Positions 25,772 through 35,560 are shown, numbered from the stretch's first letter. The stretch: 64,000 nt of DNA from Bacteroidales bacterium (GCA_017477425.1 JAFUVT010000004.1:1-64000); one strand, 5' to 3'. Numbers and translations: made by a program. The notes: generated by a model not told the origin, from the sequence alone.

Positions 25772-28129
25772 ATGAGTGCAGTAAAAAAGATTTTTGAACG
25801 ATTTTTGAACGATTTTGGAAGATTTCTTGTCCTTTGGACAATACCAATAATAACTTTTTCCTCTTGTGACAAAAAGCCAGACAAAGTGGAGACATTGCTC
25901 TCCCAGATGACCCTCGAGGAGAAATGCGGCCAGCTGTCCTGTCCGATAGGCTTCAATTTCTATGGAAAAGAGGGTGACTCTCTATGGCTGGCTGAGGATT
26001 TCATCGGCATGATGGACACGATGCCGCTCGGCTCGTGCTGGGCGGTGCTGCGCGCCGACCCATGGTCGCGGAAAACTGTGGAAACGGGTTTGCATCCCCG
26101 CGAGTCGGCACGACTGCTGAACATGATGCAACGCCATGCCGTTGAGAACACCCGTTTGGGCATTCCACTGTTGTTCTGTGAAGAAACGCCGCACGGTCAT
26201 ATGGCGGTGGGCACGACGGTTTTCCCGACGGGCATCAGCCAAGCCTCCACTTGGGATTGGGAGCTTTTGAGACAAATGGGCGTAGTAATGGGGAAGGAGG
26301 TGCGGCTTCAAGGCGCGCAGGTCGGCTATGGCCCTGTCCTCGACATCGCCCGTGACCCGCGTTGGTCGCGAGTGGAGGAGACCTTGGGTGAGGACCCCTA
26401 TCTTTCGGGCATTTTGGGTGAGCACATCGTGGCTGGAATGCAGAAAAACGTCTGCGCCACCTTGAAACATCTGGCCGCTTACGGCATCCCGCAGGGCGGA
26501 CACAACGCCGCCACGGCGGATGTCGGCCCCAACCGGCTGATGACGGAGTATCTGCCCGCTTTTAAACGAGCCGTTACTTTCGGTTCAGCCAAGTCCGTGA
26601 TGACCTCTTATAACACCATTGACGGTGTGCCTTGCTCGGCCAACAAATGGCTTTTGCAAGACATTTTGCGCAAGTCTTGGAATTTCAAAGGCGTTGTCTT
26701 TTCGGATTTGAATGCCGTCAACGCGATTTATGCCACGCAACATGTGGCCGCCGACCCTGCCGAGGCCGCTGCCCTGGCCTTGAAAGCGGGTGTCGATATC
26801 GACTTGGGCGGTTACAACTACGGTGGTTTCCTGAAAGAGGCTTTGCAACGCGGTCTCGTCACCGAAAACGATATCGACCGTGCCGTGCGCCACGTGCTGC
26901 AACTGAAATTCGACCTTGGACTTTTCGAAAATCCCTACGTTGATGAGGCTTTGGCCGAGGCCGAGGTGGGCACGGAAGAAAACGCCCAATTGGCCAAGCA
27001 AGTGGCGTTGGAATCGGCCGTCTTGCTGAAAAACGACGGCGTTTTGCCGTTTGGCGAACAAATTAAAAAGGTGGCGGTGATCGGGCCGAATGCCGACAAC
27101 ATGTACAACCAACTTGGCGACTATACTGCGCCGCAGGACCCTGACCGCATCGTGACGATGCTCGAAGGCATCCGCGAAAAGGGCAGGGCAGAGGTGACCT
27201 ATGCCAAAGGCTGCGCTGTGCGCGATGAAAATGACGCCAACATTGACGAAGCAGTGAAAATTGCCAAAGCTGCTGATGTGGTGGTTTTGGTGGTGGGCGG
27301 TTCCTCAGCCCGTGACTTCAAGACAAGTTATGAGGAAACGGGTGCCGCCATCGTCGATGAGCATCTTTCCGATATGGACTGTGGCGAGGGTTACGACCGC
27401 TCCACCTTGAAACTCTTGGGCAAACAAGAGGAACTGATGCAATGCATTTACGCCACGGGCAAGCCCGTTGTGACGGTTTACATCCAAGGTCGGCCTTTGG
27501 ATATGAACCTCGCCGCCGAGCAATCCAACGCCTTGCTGACGATGTGGTATCCCGGCATGGAAGGTGGTTCAGCCTTGGCCGACATCCTTTGGGGCGACTA
27601 CAATCCCGCTGGCCGTCTGCCCATTTCCATTCCGCGTTCGGTGGGACAGATTCCTGTCTATTACTCCCAACCCACCACAGGTGATTATGTGGAAGAATCC
27701 GCCAAGCCGCTTTATCCCTTCGGCTACGGCTTGAGCTATACCCAATTCGAATACAGCGACTTACAAGTCGAAGCTAAGGCCATGTCATTCCAAGCAGGGG
27801 ATGTGCGATTGGAATCTATGGCCGACACCATATGTAAAGTTTCCTGGACCATTAATAACATTGGCCCATGTGACGGCGATGAGGTCGTCCAGCTTTACGT
27901 TCGCGACGAAGTGGCCAGCATTGCTCCCGCCTCAAAACTGCTGAAGGGTTTCCAAAGGCTACATATTAATAAAGGTGAAGCGATGAAGGCCGTTTTCTAC
28001 CTCACCCAGCGCGATTTGTCGCTTTATTCCACCGAAAAAGGCTGGCACCTTGAGCCTGGCGATTTCAACATTATGGTGGGCAGGAGTTCAGAAGATTGTG
28101 CGCTTTCCGCTACTGTGGAAGTTAAGTAA
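25772..28129 (+). CDS. Glycoside hydrolase family 3 beta-glucosidase-like lipoprotein
   Basis: Protein of 785 residues with an N-terminal signal ending in a lipobox (PIITFSSC, C32), so probably a periplasmic or outer-membrane lipoprotein. The GH3 barrel follows: EEKCGQLSCPIG, FCEETPHGHMAVGTT, GPVLDIARDPRWSRVEETLGEDPY. The expected nucleophile is D312 in GVVFSDLNAVNAI. The second alpha/beta domain contains VVLVVGGSSARDF and the PGMEGGSALADILWGDYNPA motif. A fibronectin III-like C-terminal domain closes it (VVQLYVRDEVASIAPASKLL). It releases beta-linked glucose or related sugars; the exact substrate is unknown. The gene ends one base before the stop of the convergent gene. Confidence 0.93.
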   Translation: MSAVKKIFERFLNDFGRFLVLWTIPIITFSSCDKKPDKVETLLSQMTLEEKCGQLSCPIGFNFYGKEGDSLWLAEDFIGMMDTMPLGSCWAVLRADPWSRKTVETGLHPRESARLLNMMQRHAVENTRLGIPLLFCEETPHGHMAVGTTVFPTGISQASTWDWELLRQMGVVMGKEVRLQGAQVGYGPVLDIARDPRWSRVEETLGEDPYLSGILGEHIVAGMQKNVCATLKHLAAYGIPQGGHNAATADVGPNRLMTEYLPAFKRAVTFGSAKSVMTSYNTIDGVPCSANKWLLQDILRKSWNFKGVVFSDLNAVNAIYATQHVAADPAEAAALALKAGVDIDLGGYNYGGFLKEALQRGLVTENDIDRAVRHVLQLKFDLGLFENPYVDEALAEAEVGTEENAQLAKQVALESAVLLKNDGVLPFGEQIKKVAVIGPNADNMYNQLGDYTAPQDPDRIVTMLEGIREKGRAEVTYAKGCAVRDENDANIDEAVKIAKAADVVVLVVGGSSARDFKTSYEETGAAIVDEHLSDMDCGEGYDRSTLKLLGKQEELMQCIYATGKPVVTVYIQGRPLDMNLAAEQSNALLTMWYPGMEGGSALADILWGDYNPAGRLPISIPRSVGQIPVYYSQPTTGDYVEESAKPLYPFGYGLSYTQFEYSDLQVEAKAMSFQAGDVRLESMADTICKVSWTINNIGPCDGDEVVQLYVRDEVASIAPASKLLKGFQRLHINKGEAMKAVFYLTQRDLSLYSTEKGWHLEPGDFNIMVGRSSEDCALSATVEVK

Positions 28130-29593
28130 CTAGCTAACCTTCACATTTACGATGCCATCCTTGTCGCAACGCACCACGATACGCTTGTACTCGGTTTGGC
28201 CTTTGTAGACACATTGGATGACGAATGTGATGTGGTAGACCTTCTTTCCTATGATGGGCTTGTATTCGTTGTCTTCCCAAGTGCCCGAGAGCGGGAAACT
28301 CGGGTTGTCCATCTTGCGCGTGTATTCGGTGATGTTGTAGCGCATGATGTCGTTGATGCCTTTCATCGGGAAAGGGCTGGCTTTGGCCAGTTCGGCGGAC
28401 CACAATTGCACCTTCTTGCGGAAAAGGATGACCTTCTCGTCGTTGCCGCTCACCTCGTCAAAGAGGGGCAACCTGTCGCGCAGTTGCATCACCTCGGGCA
28501 ACACCTTGGCGCTGTCGATGAAGTCCATGCTGTCCTTGCTCCAGCCGATTTGTCTCCCCTCGATGTGAAAATCCGTGCGCGTGTCGAACACCTTGTTGCT
28601 GACGCGCTTGGCGAAGATGAGTCGCAGCCAGTCCTTCAATCGGTCCTTGAACATATAACTGATGACCAGGGCGATAAGGAACGGCAAGGTGAAGTTGCCG
28701 TAGCGTTGTTGGAAGAAGAACGACGAAAGGGTTGCCACCACCATGGCGGCTCCTGCGGCGAGGCTGTAGAGGATTTGCTCGACAAGGAAGGTGTTCTTAC
28801 GCTTGTTGGAGCTGAGGTAGAGGTCGCTCTCGGCGAATTTCTTCAGCAGGCTGGTGCGAAACACAAAGTCCTCGTTGCCGTTGGGGTCGTTGTGCTTAAC
28901 GTTGAGGTAACCCTGCTGTTCCTTGTAGGCACGCTCACCAAGAAGCAGCGCTTTGAAACGGCTTTCCATTCGGGCATAGTCCTTGGGGTAGGTGAGGCGG
29001 AGATGGTCGCGGAGGCGATAGGTGTATTCCGCCATGATGTTGCTCAAAAACTCGTCGGCATAGGCGAAGTCTTGGACGATTTTTCCTTTTATGTCGCTGT
29101 TTACCAGTTTTTTGTAAAAGTTTCTGTAGCGGTCAATCACCTTGGTCACGTCATCCATGTAGGTTTGGCAAGCCAGGCAGCATGACGGAGCGTCAGGGCA
29201 TTGCATGGCTTCGAGATAGGCGTTGCGGAAGGCGCTTTTTGCAATGGCCGAATACATCTTGACGGCGTGAACGAGGTCAGTAGTGTCATCGGGGGCGACG
29301 AAGAGGTCGGCAAACTCTTCGGCGAGGGTCTTGTTGGGCAACAATTGCTCGTCGTTGGCCAAATCGTGCAGCGAATAGGTGGGCGTGATGAGGCGCACGT
29401 CCGACTTGAGGTCGCGGTAAAAATTCTCCTTGCTGTATTTGGTGGCGTTGATATCGAGGCTGTTGGGCACAAAAATCCAGGTGTTCATCACGTAGTCGTT
29501 GACTTTCATCGGCTTGATGGCCTCGTCCGTGTTGAACCCCACCTTGAATTCCAAGGTGAACTTGTCGTGGATTTTCGTGCTCAGGTCAATCAT
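28130..29593 (-). CDS. Conserved two-helix membrane protein of unknown function
   Basis: Protein of 487 residues; I recognise no named family. The long soluble N-terminal part contains a Cys-rich stretch (CPDAPSCCLACQTYMDD). Two adjacent membrane helices (ILYSLAAGAAMVVATLSSFF and FTLPFLIALVISYMF) are followed by a soluble C-terminal half. I chose the ATG at 29593 because it overlaps the stop codon of the upstream acyltransferase as ATGA, indicating translational coupling; the frame extends further upstream only within that gene. Pairing with an acyltransferase suggests an envelope role, which is inference. Confidence 0.75.
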   Translation of the reverse strand: MIDLSTKIHDKFTLEFKVGFNTDEAIKPMKVNDYVMNTWIFVPNSLDINATKYSKENFYRDLKSDVRLITPTYSLHDLANDEQLLPNKTLAEEFADLFVAPDDTTDLVHAVKMYSAIAKSAFRNAYLEAMQCPDAPSCCLACQTYMDDVTKVIDRYRNFYKKLVNSDIKGKIVQDFAYADEFLSNIMAEYTYRLRDHLRLTYPKDYARMESRFKALLLGERAYKEQQGYLNVKHNDPNGNEDFVFRTSLLKKFAESDLYLSSNKRKNTFLVEQILYSLAAGAAMVVATLSSFFFQQRYGNFTLPFLIALVISYMFKDRLKDWLRLIFAKRVSNKVFDTRTDFHIEGRQIGWSKDSMDFIDSAKVLPEVMQLRDRLPLFDEVSGNDEKVILFRKKVQLWSAELAKASPFPMKGINDIMRYNITEYTRKMDNPSFPLSGTWEDNEYKPIIGKKVYHITFVIQCVYKGQTEYKRIVVRCDKDGIVNVKVS

Positions 29594-30171
29594 TGTGCTG
29601 GGTTTCTGTATTGTTCGTCGAGGTTGAAGCCTTCGGGGTGCTTGGCTTTCACGTCTTTGTAATAGTCCCAGATTTCGGGCAAATCCTTTTCGTAATCGCC
29701 TGTGGGATAGAAGATTCGTTCGATGCCGCAATATTTCTTCTTGTAGTCGATGAAGCCGAGGATGATGGGCACGTTGGCGCCTTGCGCGATGACGTAGAAG
29801 CCTTTTTTCCAGTGCTTTACGGCTTTACGAGTGCCTTCGGGGCAGATGATGAGGTGGGTGTCCTTGTTTTGGCTGAACATGTCGACCATCTGCTCCACAA
29901 GGTGGTTCTGGTGCCCACGGTTGACGGGGATGCCGCCGAGTTTTTTCAGCAGCCAGCCGAGGCCGGGGTACTTGAAGAACTCGATTTTGATCATCACCTT
30001 GAATTTCATGTCGTAGTACCAATAGTAGCACAGCCCGACGAGAAAATCGGCGATGGCGGTGTGTGGCGCCACGATGCAGACGGCATTGCCCAAGCCTTCA
30101 GGCGTCTTGTTGACGGTCGTCCAGCCACCCAGTTTGAGACCTAATTTACCTATGGTTTTCTTGAATCCCAT
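29590..30171 (-). CDS. 1-acyl-sn-glycerol-3-phosphate acyltransferase family protein (PlsC-like)
   Basis: Acyltransferase of 193 residues. It shows the catalytic H-x4-D block in VAPHTAIADFLVG, the GGIPVNRG block and the ICPEGTRKAVKHWKKGF block in family order. Enzymes of this type acylate lysophosphatidate or related lipids at the inner membrane; the substrate here is not known. I start it at MGFKKTIGKLG (30171) because the upstream in-frame ATG at 30195 lies inside the palindromic repeat at 30183-30212. It overlaps the next gene by 4 nt. Confidence 0.88.
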   Translation of the reverse strand: MGFKKTIGKLGLKLGGWTTVNKTPEGLGNAVCIVAPHTAIADFLVGLCYYWYYDMKFKVMIKIEFFKYPGLGWLLKKLGGIPVNRGHQNHLVEQMVDMFSQNKDTHLIICPEGTRKAVKHWKKGFYVIAQGANVPIILGFIDYKKKYCGIERIFYPTGDYEKDLPEIWDYYKDVKAKHPEGFNLDEQYRNPAQ

Positions 30172-30182
30172 AATTGAAAAAA

Positions 30183-30212
30183 TGTAGAGACGCAAAATTT
30201 TGCGTCTCTACA
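30183..30212. repeat. Perfect 30-bp GTAGAGACG palindrome
   Basis: TGTAGAGACGCAAAA is followed directly by its exact reverse complement. It lies between the M13 peptidase stop (30228) and the acyltransferase start, so it may act as a terminator. It belongs to the same family as 13922-13994 and 17441-17468. Confidence 0.9.
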
Positions 30213-30227
30213 ATGTTAAACAATTGA

Positions 30228-32273
30228 TTACCAAATAGCAGCGCGTTCTTCAGGCGCAATGTACATCTTCGTTCCTTCCGGAATGTCGAAGGCTTCGTAG
30301 AAGTGCGGCATCGAGCCGAGGGTGCGGTTGACGCGGGCTTCGGCGGGCGAGTGCACGTCGGTGACGACTTGGCGCTCCAGGTACTTGTCGCGCGAGTTGT
30401 TGCGCCAGATGGTGCCGTAGCTGATGAAGAAGCGTTGGGCAGGCGTGAAGCCATCGATGCTTTGGTTGGCCTTGGCTTCGTCGGTCATCTGGTAGGCATC
30501 CCAAGCCACGTTGAGGCCACCGAGGTCGGCGATGTTTTCGCCGAGAGTCAGCTGACCGTTGATCTGGTAGCCTCTCACGTTGAATTCACTGAAGAGCTTG
30601 GCCAATTGTGCGGTGCGTTCGCCAAACTTGGCAGCATCTTCTTCGGTCCACCAGTTGTTGAGGTTGCCCACTTCGTCGTATTTGCAGCCTTGGTCGTCGA
30701 AGCCGTGGGTCATCTCGTGGCCAATCACTACACCGATGCCACCGTAGTTGACAGCGTCGTCAGCATCCATGTTGAAGAACGGAGGCTGAAGGATGGCGGC
30801 TGGGAACACGATTTCGTTCATCTCGGGGCTATAGTAAGCGTTGACGGTCTGAGGCGTCATGAACCACTCCTCCTTGTCGACGGGCTTGCCAAGACGAGCC
30901 ATGTCGATGGCGTTTTCGAAGGCGACGTAGTTATGGAAATTCTTGAAGTACGACTCGCTTGTGACATTATAGTCGGTGTAGTCTTTCCATTTGTTGGGAT
31001 AGCCAATCTTCACGTTGAAGGCGTCGAGTTTGACGAGGGCTTTGGCCTTGGTCTCATCGCTCATCCAATCGAGGTTCTTGATGCGTTCGCCCAGGGCTGA
31101 ACGCAGGTTCTCGACGAGGTTCATCATGCGTTCCTTGGCTTCAGCGGGGAAATGCTTCTCGACATAGAGTTGGCCGATGGCTTCGCCAAGGCATCCGGAA
31201 GTGGCGTCGAGCACACGGCGCCAGCGAGGTTGCTGCACTTCCTGTCCATAGAGGTATTTGCCATAGAAGTTGAAGTTCTCGTTGTCGAGGTCGCTGCTCA
31301 GCATCGAGGCGCTGCCGTGGATGACTTTCCAGCGCAGGTAGTCCTTGATGGTGCCGAGGTCGGTGTTGAGGAGGATTTTGTCCAAGGCGGCGATGAAGTC
31401 GGGCATCCCTACGTTGAGGTCCTCGATCGTCGGGGCTCCGGCTTTCTCGAAGTAGGTGTTCCAATCGAAGTTGGGCGTGGTTTTCTGCAACTCGACGAGC
31501 GTTCTCATGTTGTAGGTCTTGTCGGGGTCGCGGCGTTCCACACGGCTCATCGAGTTCTTGGCCAGCTGGGTCTCCAGGGCGAGGATGGCTTGAGCCTTGG
31601 CTTGTGCGGCTTCGGCATCGGTGCCCGTGAGTTCAAACATCTTGGCGACGTGTTCCACATACTTGTCGCGCATCTCCTGGGTCTCTTCCTTCAGGTAGTC
31701 GTCGCGGTCGGTGAGGCTCAAACCACCTTGGTAGAGGTGCATGATGTACTGGCTGGCGTTTTTCGGGTCGAGGCTGGGACCGGCGTAGAAGAACCCGCCG
31801 AAGCCGTTCTTGTGCATGTCGCCAAGAAGAGCGGCCAAGGCGGCCTTGTCGTTCAGGTTGTCGATTTGCTCAAAGTAGGGCATAAGCTCGGTGTAGCCAC
31901 GTCCGTCGATGGCTGTGGTGTCCATGCCGGCGTTGTAGAAGTCGCGGATTTTCTGCGACATGCTGCCTTGCTCGGCATTGGCATCCTGTGAGGCTTCATC
32001 GATGATGTCTTGGATGAGCTTATCATTGCGCAGGTCGATCTCGGTGAAGGCTCCGTAGGTGGAGTATTCATCTGGAATCGGGTTGTTGGTCAACCAGTTG
32101 TTGTTGCAATAGCGGAAGAAGTCGTCCGCAGGGTTGACGTTGGTGTCCATGTTACTCAGCTCGATGGCTGGAACGGTTTCCTTTTTCGGTTGTTCGGTCT
32201 GCTGTTGTTTTTCAGCGCAACCTGCTGCCATTGTGCATAAAATCGTCATGGCGATAAAGTTTCTTTTTTTCAT
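30228..32273 (-). CDS. M13 family zinc metallopeptidase (neprilysin/PepO type), lipoprotein
   Basis: Endopeptidase of 681 residues acting on peptides outside the cytoplasm. The lipobox is AAGC with C19. The M13 zinc site is complete: HEMTH at 519-523 in VVIGHEMTHGFDDQG and the third ligand E579 in ENIADLGGLNVAWDAY. The NAYYSPEMNEIVFPAAILQPP motif just upstream and the large N-terminal lobe (residues 40-450) are also typical. It starts 16 nt after the dnaX stop codon on the same strand, so the two may share a transcript. Confidence 0.95.
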   Translation of the reverse strand: MKKRNFIAMTILCTMAAGCAEKQQQTEQPKKETVPAIELSNMDTNVNPADDFFRYCNNNWLTNNPIPDEYSTYGAFTEIDLRNDKLIQDIIDEASQDANAEQGSMSQKIRDFYNAGMDTTAIDGRGYTELMPYFEQIDNLNDKAALAALLGDMHKNGFGGFFYAGPSLDPKNASQYIMHLYQGGLSLTDRDDYLKEETQEMRDKYVEHVAKMFELTGTDAEAAQAKAQAILALETQLAKNSMSRVERRDPDKTYNMRTLVELQKTTPNFDWNTYFEKAGAPTIEDLNVGMPDFIAALDKILLNTDLGTIKDYLRWKVIHGSASMLSSDLDNENFNFYGKYLYGQEVQQPRWRRVLDATSGCLGEAIGQLYVEKHFPAEAKERMMNLVENLRSALGERIKNLDWMSDETKAKALVKLDAFNVKIGYPNKWKDYTDYNVTSESYFKNFHNYVAFENAIDMARLGKPVDKEEWFMTPQTVNAYYSPEMNEIVFPAAILQPPFFNMDADDAVNYGGIGVVIGHEMTHGFDDQGCKYDEVGNLNNWWTEEDAAKFGERTAQLAKLFSEFNVRGYQINGQLTLGENIADLGGLNVAWDAYQMTDEAKANQSIDGFTPAQRFFISYGTIWRNNSRDKYLERQVVTDVHSPAEARVNRTLGSMPHFYEAFDIPEGTKMYIAPEERAAIW

Positions 32274-32289
32274 TATTTGTAAATTTTGT

Positions 32290-34131
32290 TTATAGATCTC
32301 CTTCTAATTTCAATTCTGTCTGCAATGTCCTCAAATAAGGCCGTTCTTCGACCATTTTCTCGAACTTGTCCTTGTCGGTGTAGGCCTCAATCTCGGCGGG
32401 ACGCTCCATCAGCTCGGGCTTCAGCTCAAACTGATTGTTGTGGAGGTTGCTTTTCAGATGGTGTTTCAGTGCGGTCACACCTTCCGTGTCTTGCTCAAAC
32501 AGCAGGTTGTCCACACTGAAGTGGATTTCGAATTTCGGGCCCAACTTAGGCGTGTATTTACCCAAGGCCACCGCAAAACTGGGCGAGATGTTTTTGTATC
32601 GGTTGACGAAATCGGCCCATGCCGACGTCAGTTGCTCCTGCGTAAAAGGTGTATCCCAAGTCTCTTCTTTTTCCTCGGCCTTTTGCTCGGCTTGTTGCAT
32701 GGCTTTGCTAACCGAGATGCTGCTGGCCGCACCACGCGGACGGACGACGGGCTGTACGGTTTGAGCGGTCGTTGAGCTGGTTCCTGAGCTTGTCAAAGGA
32801 GTCGAAACGCCACTTGATGCAGTTGGGTTTACGGAAGGCGAGGGCTGGGGCTGTTGAGGTTTTTGTGCTGGGGTCGGCCCTTCGACGGGCTCAGGGACCT
32901 TAGCGTGTTGGGCGGTCGTTGAGCTGGTTCCTGAGCTTGTCGAGGGAGCCGAAACGCCACCCTGGATAGGTTGCTGCGCTGGTTTGTTTTGCGGCATTTG
33001 CACAGGTTGAACCTGCGCAGTCGGCATAGCCAAAGCTGTGCTGCACAAGGCACACATCTTTAATAAGGCAATCTCCAAATGCAGCCGTTTGTTGTTCGCA
33101 CTGCGGTAGTCGATGTCGCATTGGTTGTTGATTTCCAAGGCTTTGACAAGGAAGGGCAGGGGACAGATTTGCGACTGGGTCATGTAGCGTTGCTTCAGTT
33201 GTTCGCTGACTTCCAACAGTTGCAGCGTCGCAGGGTCCTTGCTCACCAAAAGGCTTCTCAAATGATTGCCCATTCCACTGATAAAATGCTGTGGCTCAAA
33301 TCCTTTGCTGATGATGTCGTTGAGCAGCAAAAGGATGTCGCTCGTGTTGCCTTGCAGGATGTGGTCGACGATTCTGAAATAATAGTCGTAGTCCAGAACG
33401 TTCAGATTCTCAATGACATCCTTATAGGTGATGTTCTTGCCGCTGAAGCTCACCATCTGGTCGAAGATGGAAAGCGCGTCGCGCAAGGCGCCGTCGGCCT
33501 TTTGGGCGATGATGTTCAACGCTTCGGGCTCGGCACTGACGCCTTCACTTGAGGCGACATAGGCCAGATGCTTGGCGATGTCGTCGACTGTAATCCGCTT
33601 AAAATCAAAGATTTGGCAACGGGAAAGGATGGTCGGGATGATTTTGTGCTTTTCCGTCGTGGCCAGAATGAATTTGGCATACGCCGGAGGCTCTTCCAAG
33701 GTCTTCAGGAAGGCGTTGAAAGCCGCCGCCGAAAGCATGTGCACCTCGTCGATGATGTAGACCTTATACTGCCCAATTTGCGGTGGAATCCTCACTTGCT
33801 CGACCAAGCTTCGGATGTCCTCGACGGAGTTGTTCGAAGCGGCATCCAGTTCGTAAATGTTGAACGAGGCATTGTTGTTGAAGGCACGGCACGACTCGCA
33901 TTCGTTGCAGGCCTCCATGGTCTCGGTAGGGTTGAGGCAGTTGATGGTCTTGGCCATGATGCGGGCGCAAGTGGTCTTGCCCACGCCGCGCGGACCACAA
34001 AACAGGAAGGCCTGCGCCAGCGTGTTGTTGCGGATGGCGTTCTTCAACGTGTTGGTGATGGAGCCTTGTCCCACGACCGAGTCGAAGGTGATAGGCCTGT
34101 ATTTTCTTGCAGATACGACGAAATTTTCCAT
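32290..34131 (-). CDS. dnaX: DNA polymerase III subunit gamma/tau
   Basis: Clamp-loader ATPase of 613 residues. Walker A is FCGPRGVGKTTCARI, a four-cysteine zinc module follows (C..CNECESCRAF region), then Walker B VYIIDEVHMLS and sensor region ILATTEKHKIIPTI. The collar region follows, then a Pro/Ser/Thr/Gln-rich linker at about residues 385-460. That linker contains two near-copies of VSAPSTSSGTSSTTAQ and a VPEPVEGP stretch, which are translations of the REP-like palindrome found elsewhere here. The start MENFVVSARKYRP is the conserved family start; a longer frame begins upstream of the promoter (TATTTTTG on the - strand, 34157-34164). Confidence 0.95.
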   Translation of the reverse strand: MENFVVSARKYRPITFDSVVGQGSITNTLKNAIRNNTLAQAFLFCGPRGVGKTTCARIMAKTINCLNPTETMEACNECESCRAFNNNASFNIYELDAASNNSVEDIRSLVEQVRIPPQIGQYKVYIIDEVHMLSAAAFNAFLKTLEEPPAYAKFILATTEKHKIIPTILSRCQIFDFKRITVDDIAKHLAYVASSEGVSAEPEALNIIAQKADGALRDALSIFDQMVSFSGKNITYKDVIENLNVLDYDYYFRIVDHILQGNTSDILLLLNDIISKGFEPQHFISGMGNHLRSLLVSKDPATLQLLEVSEQLKQRYMTQSQICPLPFLVKALEINNQCDIDYRSANNKRLHLEIALLKMCALCSTALAMPTAQVQPVQMPQNKPAQQPIQGGVSAPSTSSGTSSTTAQHAKVPEPVEGPTPAQKPQQPQPSPSVNPTASSGVSTPLTSSGTSSTTAQTVQPVVRPRGAASSISVSKAMQQAEQKAEEKEETWDTPFTQEQLTSAWADFVNRYKNISPSFAVALGKYTPKLGPKFEIHFSVDNLLFEQDTEGVTALKHHLKSNLHNNQFELKPELMERPAEIEAYTDKDKFEKMVEERPYLRTLQTELKLEGDL

Positions 34132-34156
34132 TTTTCGGGTTGCTGTATTAAACCGA

Positions 34157-34164
34157 CAAAAATA
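34157..34164 (-). promoter_or_regulatory. Promoter -7 box of dnaX
   Basis: TATTTTTG on the - strand, 26 nt upstream of the chosen start. This supports the start at 34131 over the longer frame. Confidence 0.55.
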
Positions 34165-34249
34165 CAACTTTTCAGCGTAGCTTCGGACAAGTTGCAACAT
34201 TTTTTGGCGTTTTTGCCGTTGGCATCGAAAATCCTCCTATCTTTGCCCT

Positions 34250-35560
34250 ATGAAAATGCTGATTCTTGTACCGAAAATCACAGGGCGCGTGATGTATGTC
34301 TTCCAGTTGCTGTTCGGTCAGCTGCTGGGCCTTGATTACGATTTCACCACCGATGCCGCGCAATTTGAGGCTTATGATGGGCCGAAATTGCATTACGGAA
34401 CGCAACGCCTTGGTGATGAGCCGTTTGTGAAAACTGTCGACCTGCTTTTTGAGCGTCATATCCACGAGCAAAGTTTCCGTACCGTCGATTTTGAGGGTAC
34501 CGTGGCGCCTTACGCGGTGTACGGTAACGGCAACTTGTTGCCGTTCGATGTGTTTGCCGCCTCGTTTTTCTTGGTGTCGCGCTATGAGGAATATCTCTCG
34601 CAGGTGCGCGACCAATATGGCCGTTTTCGCGCTGAATCTTCTTGGATGTTTGAAAACGGAATGCTGCAAAAGCCATTGGTAAACATTTGGACTAAAGCTT
34701 TAGGTGAACGCTTGAAATCAATTTATCCTGAGATTGTTACTAGCGAAAAGAGATTTGCTTTTGTTCCCACCTACGACATCGATGCGGCCTGGGCATTCAA
34801 GCACAAAGGAGTCTATCGTACGGTAGGTGGATTTTTCAAGGATTTGGCCGCTGGCGACCGCAATCGCATCCGCGAAAGGCATCAAGTGCTTCGAGGCAAA
34901 CGCAAGGACCCATTCGACTCGCTCGAGTTTCAATTTGACTTGCAAAAAAGGTTTAAGTTAAAGCCTATATATTTCGTTCTTTGTGGCGATTACGATACCA
35001 ACGACAAGAACATTTCCATTCGGAAGACTGCCTTCCAAAGCCTCATCAAGCATTTGGGCGACTATGCCGATGTGGGTATCCATCCTTCGTTCTCGTCTTA
35101 CCTTGACATCCAAAAACTCCACACTGAAATCGACAGGCTTTCGGAAGTGCTTCACCGTCCCATTACCAAGAGCCGCCAGCATTTCCTGAGGATGAACTTG
35201 CCGCGTAGCTATCAGAAACTCATCGAGTTGGACATCAGCGACGACTACACGATGGGCTTTGCCTCGCAAGCAGGTTTCCGGGCGGGCATCGCCGACACCT
35301 TCCGCTTCTATGACCTTGAAAACGACATGGTTACCAATCTCAATGTGCACCCGTTCGCCCTCATGGACGGCACGATGCGTGACTATTTGAATCTCGATGT
35401 GGACGCTTCGTTTACTTTGGCTAAACAGCTTGTCGACGAGGTGAAGGCTGTGAATGGCACATTTATCTATCTCACTCATAATGAAACTCTTGGAGGCGAG
35501 CAACGCTGGGTCGGCTGGCCCGAAATGTATCGCCGATTATTAGAATATGTTTATCAATGA
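34250..35560 (+). CDS. Polysaccharide deacetylase-family protein (NodB-like)
   Basis: Protein of 436 residues. The first 160 form a DUF7033-like N-terminal domain. The NodB-like part starts at FAFVPTYDIDAAWAFKHKG, with metal-binding aspartates in TYDID, and has ADVGIHPSFSSY with the expected histidine, then FAFLTHNE-like C-terminal strands (GTFIYLTHNETLGG). It probably removes acetyl groups from an envelope or capsule glycan. The -7 box TATCTTTG (34238-34245) ends 5 nt before the ATG, so the mRNA may be leaderless or translation may start at the second ATG (34256). It overlaps the following GNAT gene by 4 nt. Confidence 0.82.
   Translation: MKMLILVPKITGRVMYVFQLLFGQLLGLDYDFTTDAAQFEAYDGPKLHYGTQRLGDEPFVKTVDLLFERHIHEQSFRTVDFEGTVAPYAVYGNGNLLPFDVFAASFFLVSRYEEYLSQVRDQYGRFRAESSWMFENGMLQKPLVNIWTKALGERLKSIYPEIVTSEKRFAFVPTYDIDAAWAFKHKGVYRTVGGFFKDLAAGDRNRIRERHQVLRGKRKDPFDSLEFQFDLQKRFKLKPIYFVLCGDYDTNDKNISIRKTAFQSLIKHLGDYADVGIHPSFSSYLDIQKLHTEIDRLSEVLHRPITKSRQHFLRMNLPRSYQKLIELDISDDYTMGFASQAGFRAGIADTFRFYDLENDMVTNLNVHPFALMDGTMRDYLNLDVDASFTLAKQLVDEVKAVNGTFIYLTHNETLGGEQRWVGWPEMYRRLLEYVYQ

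Noticed and set aside
29593..29731. N-terminal extension of the two-helix membrane protein
   Set aside because: The extra 46 residues are Arg-rich and lie wholly within the acyltransferase gene; the ATGA overlap gives a better start.
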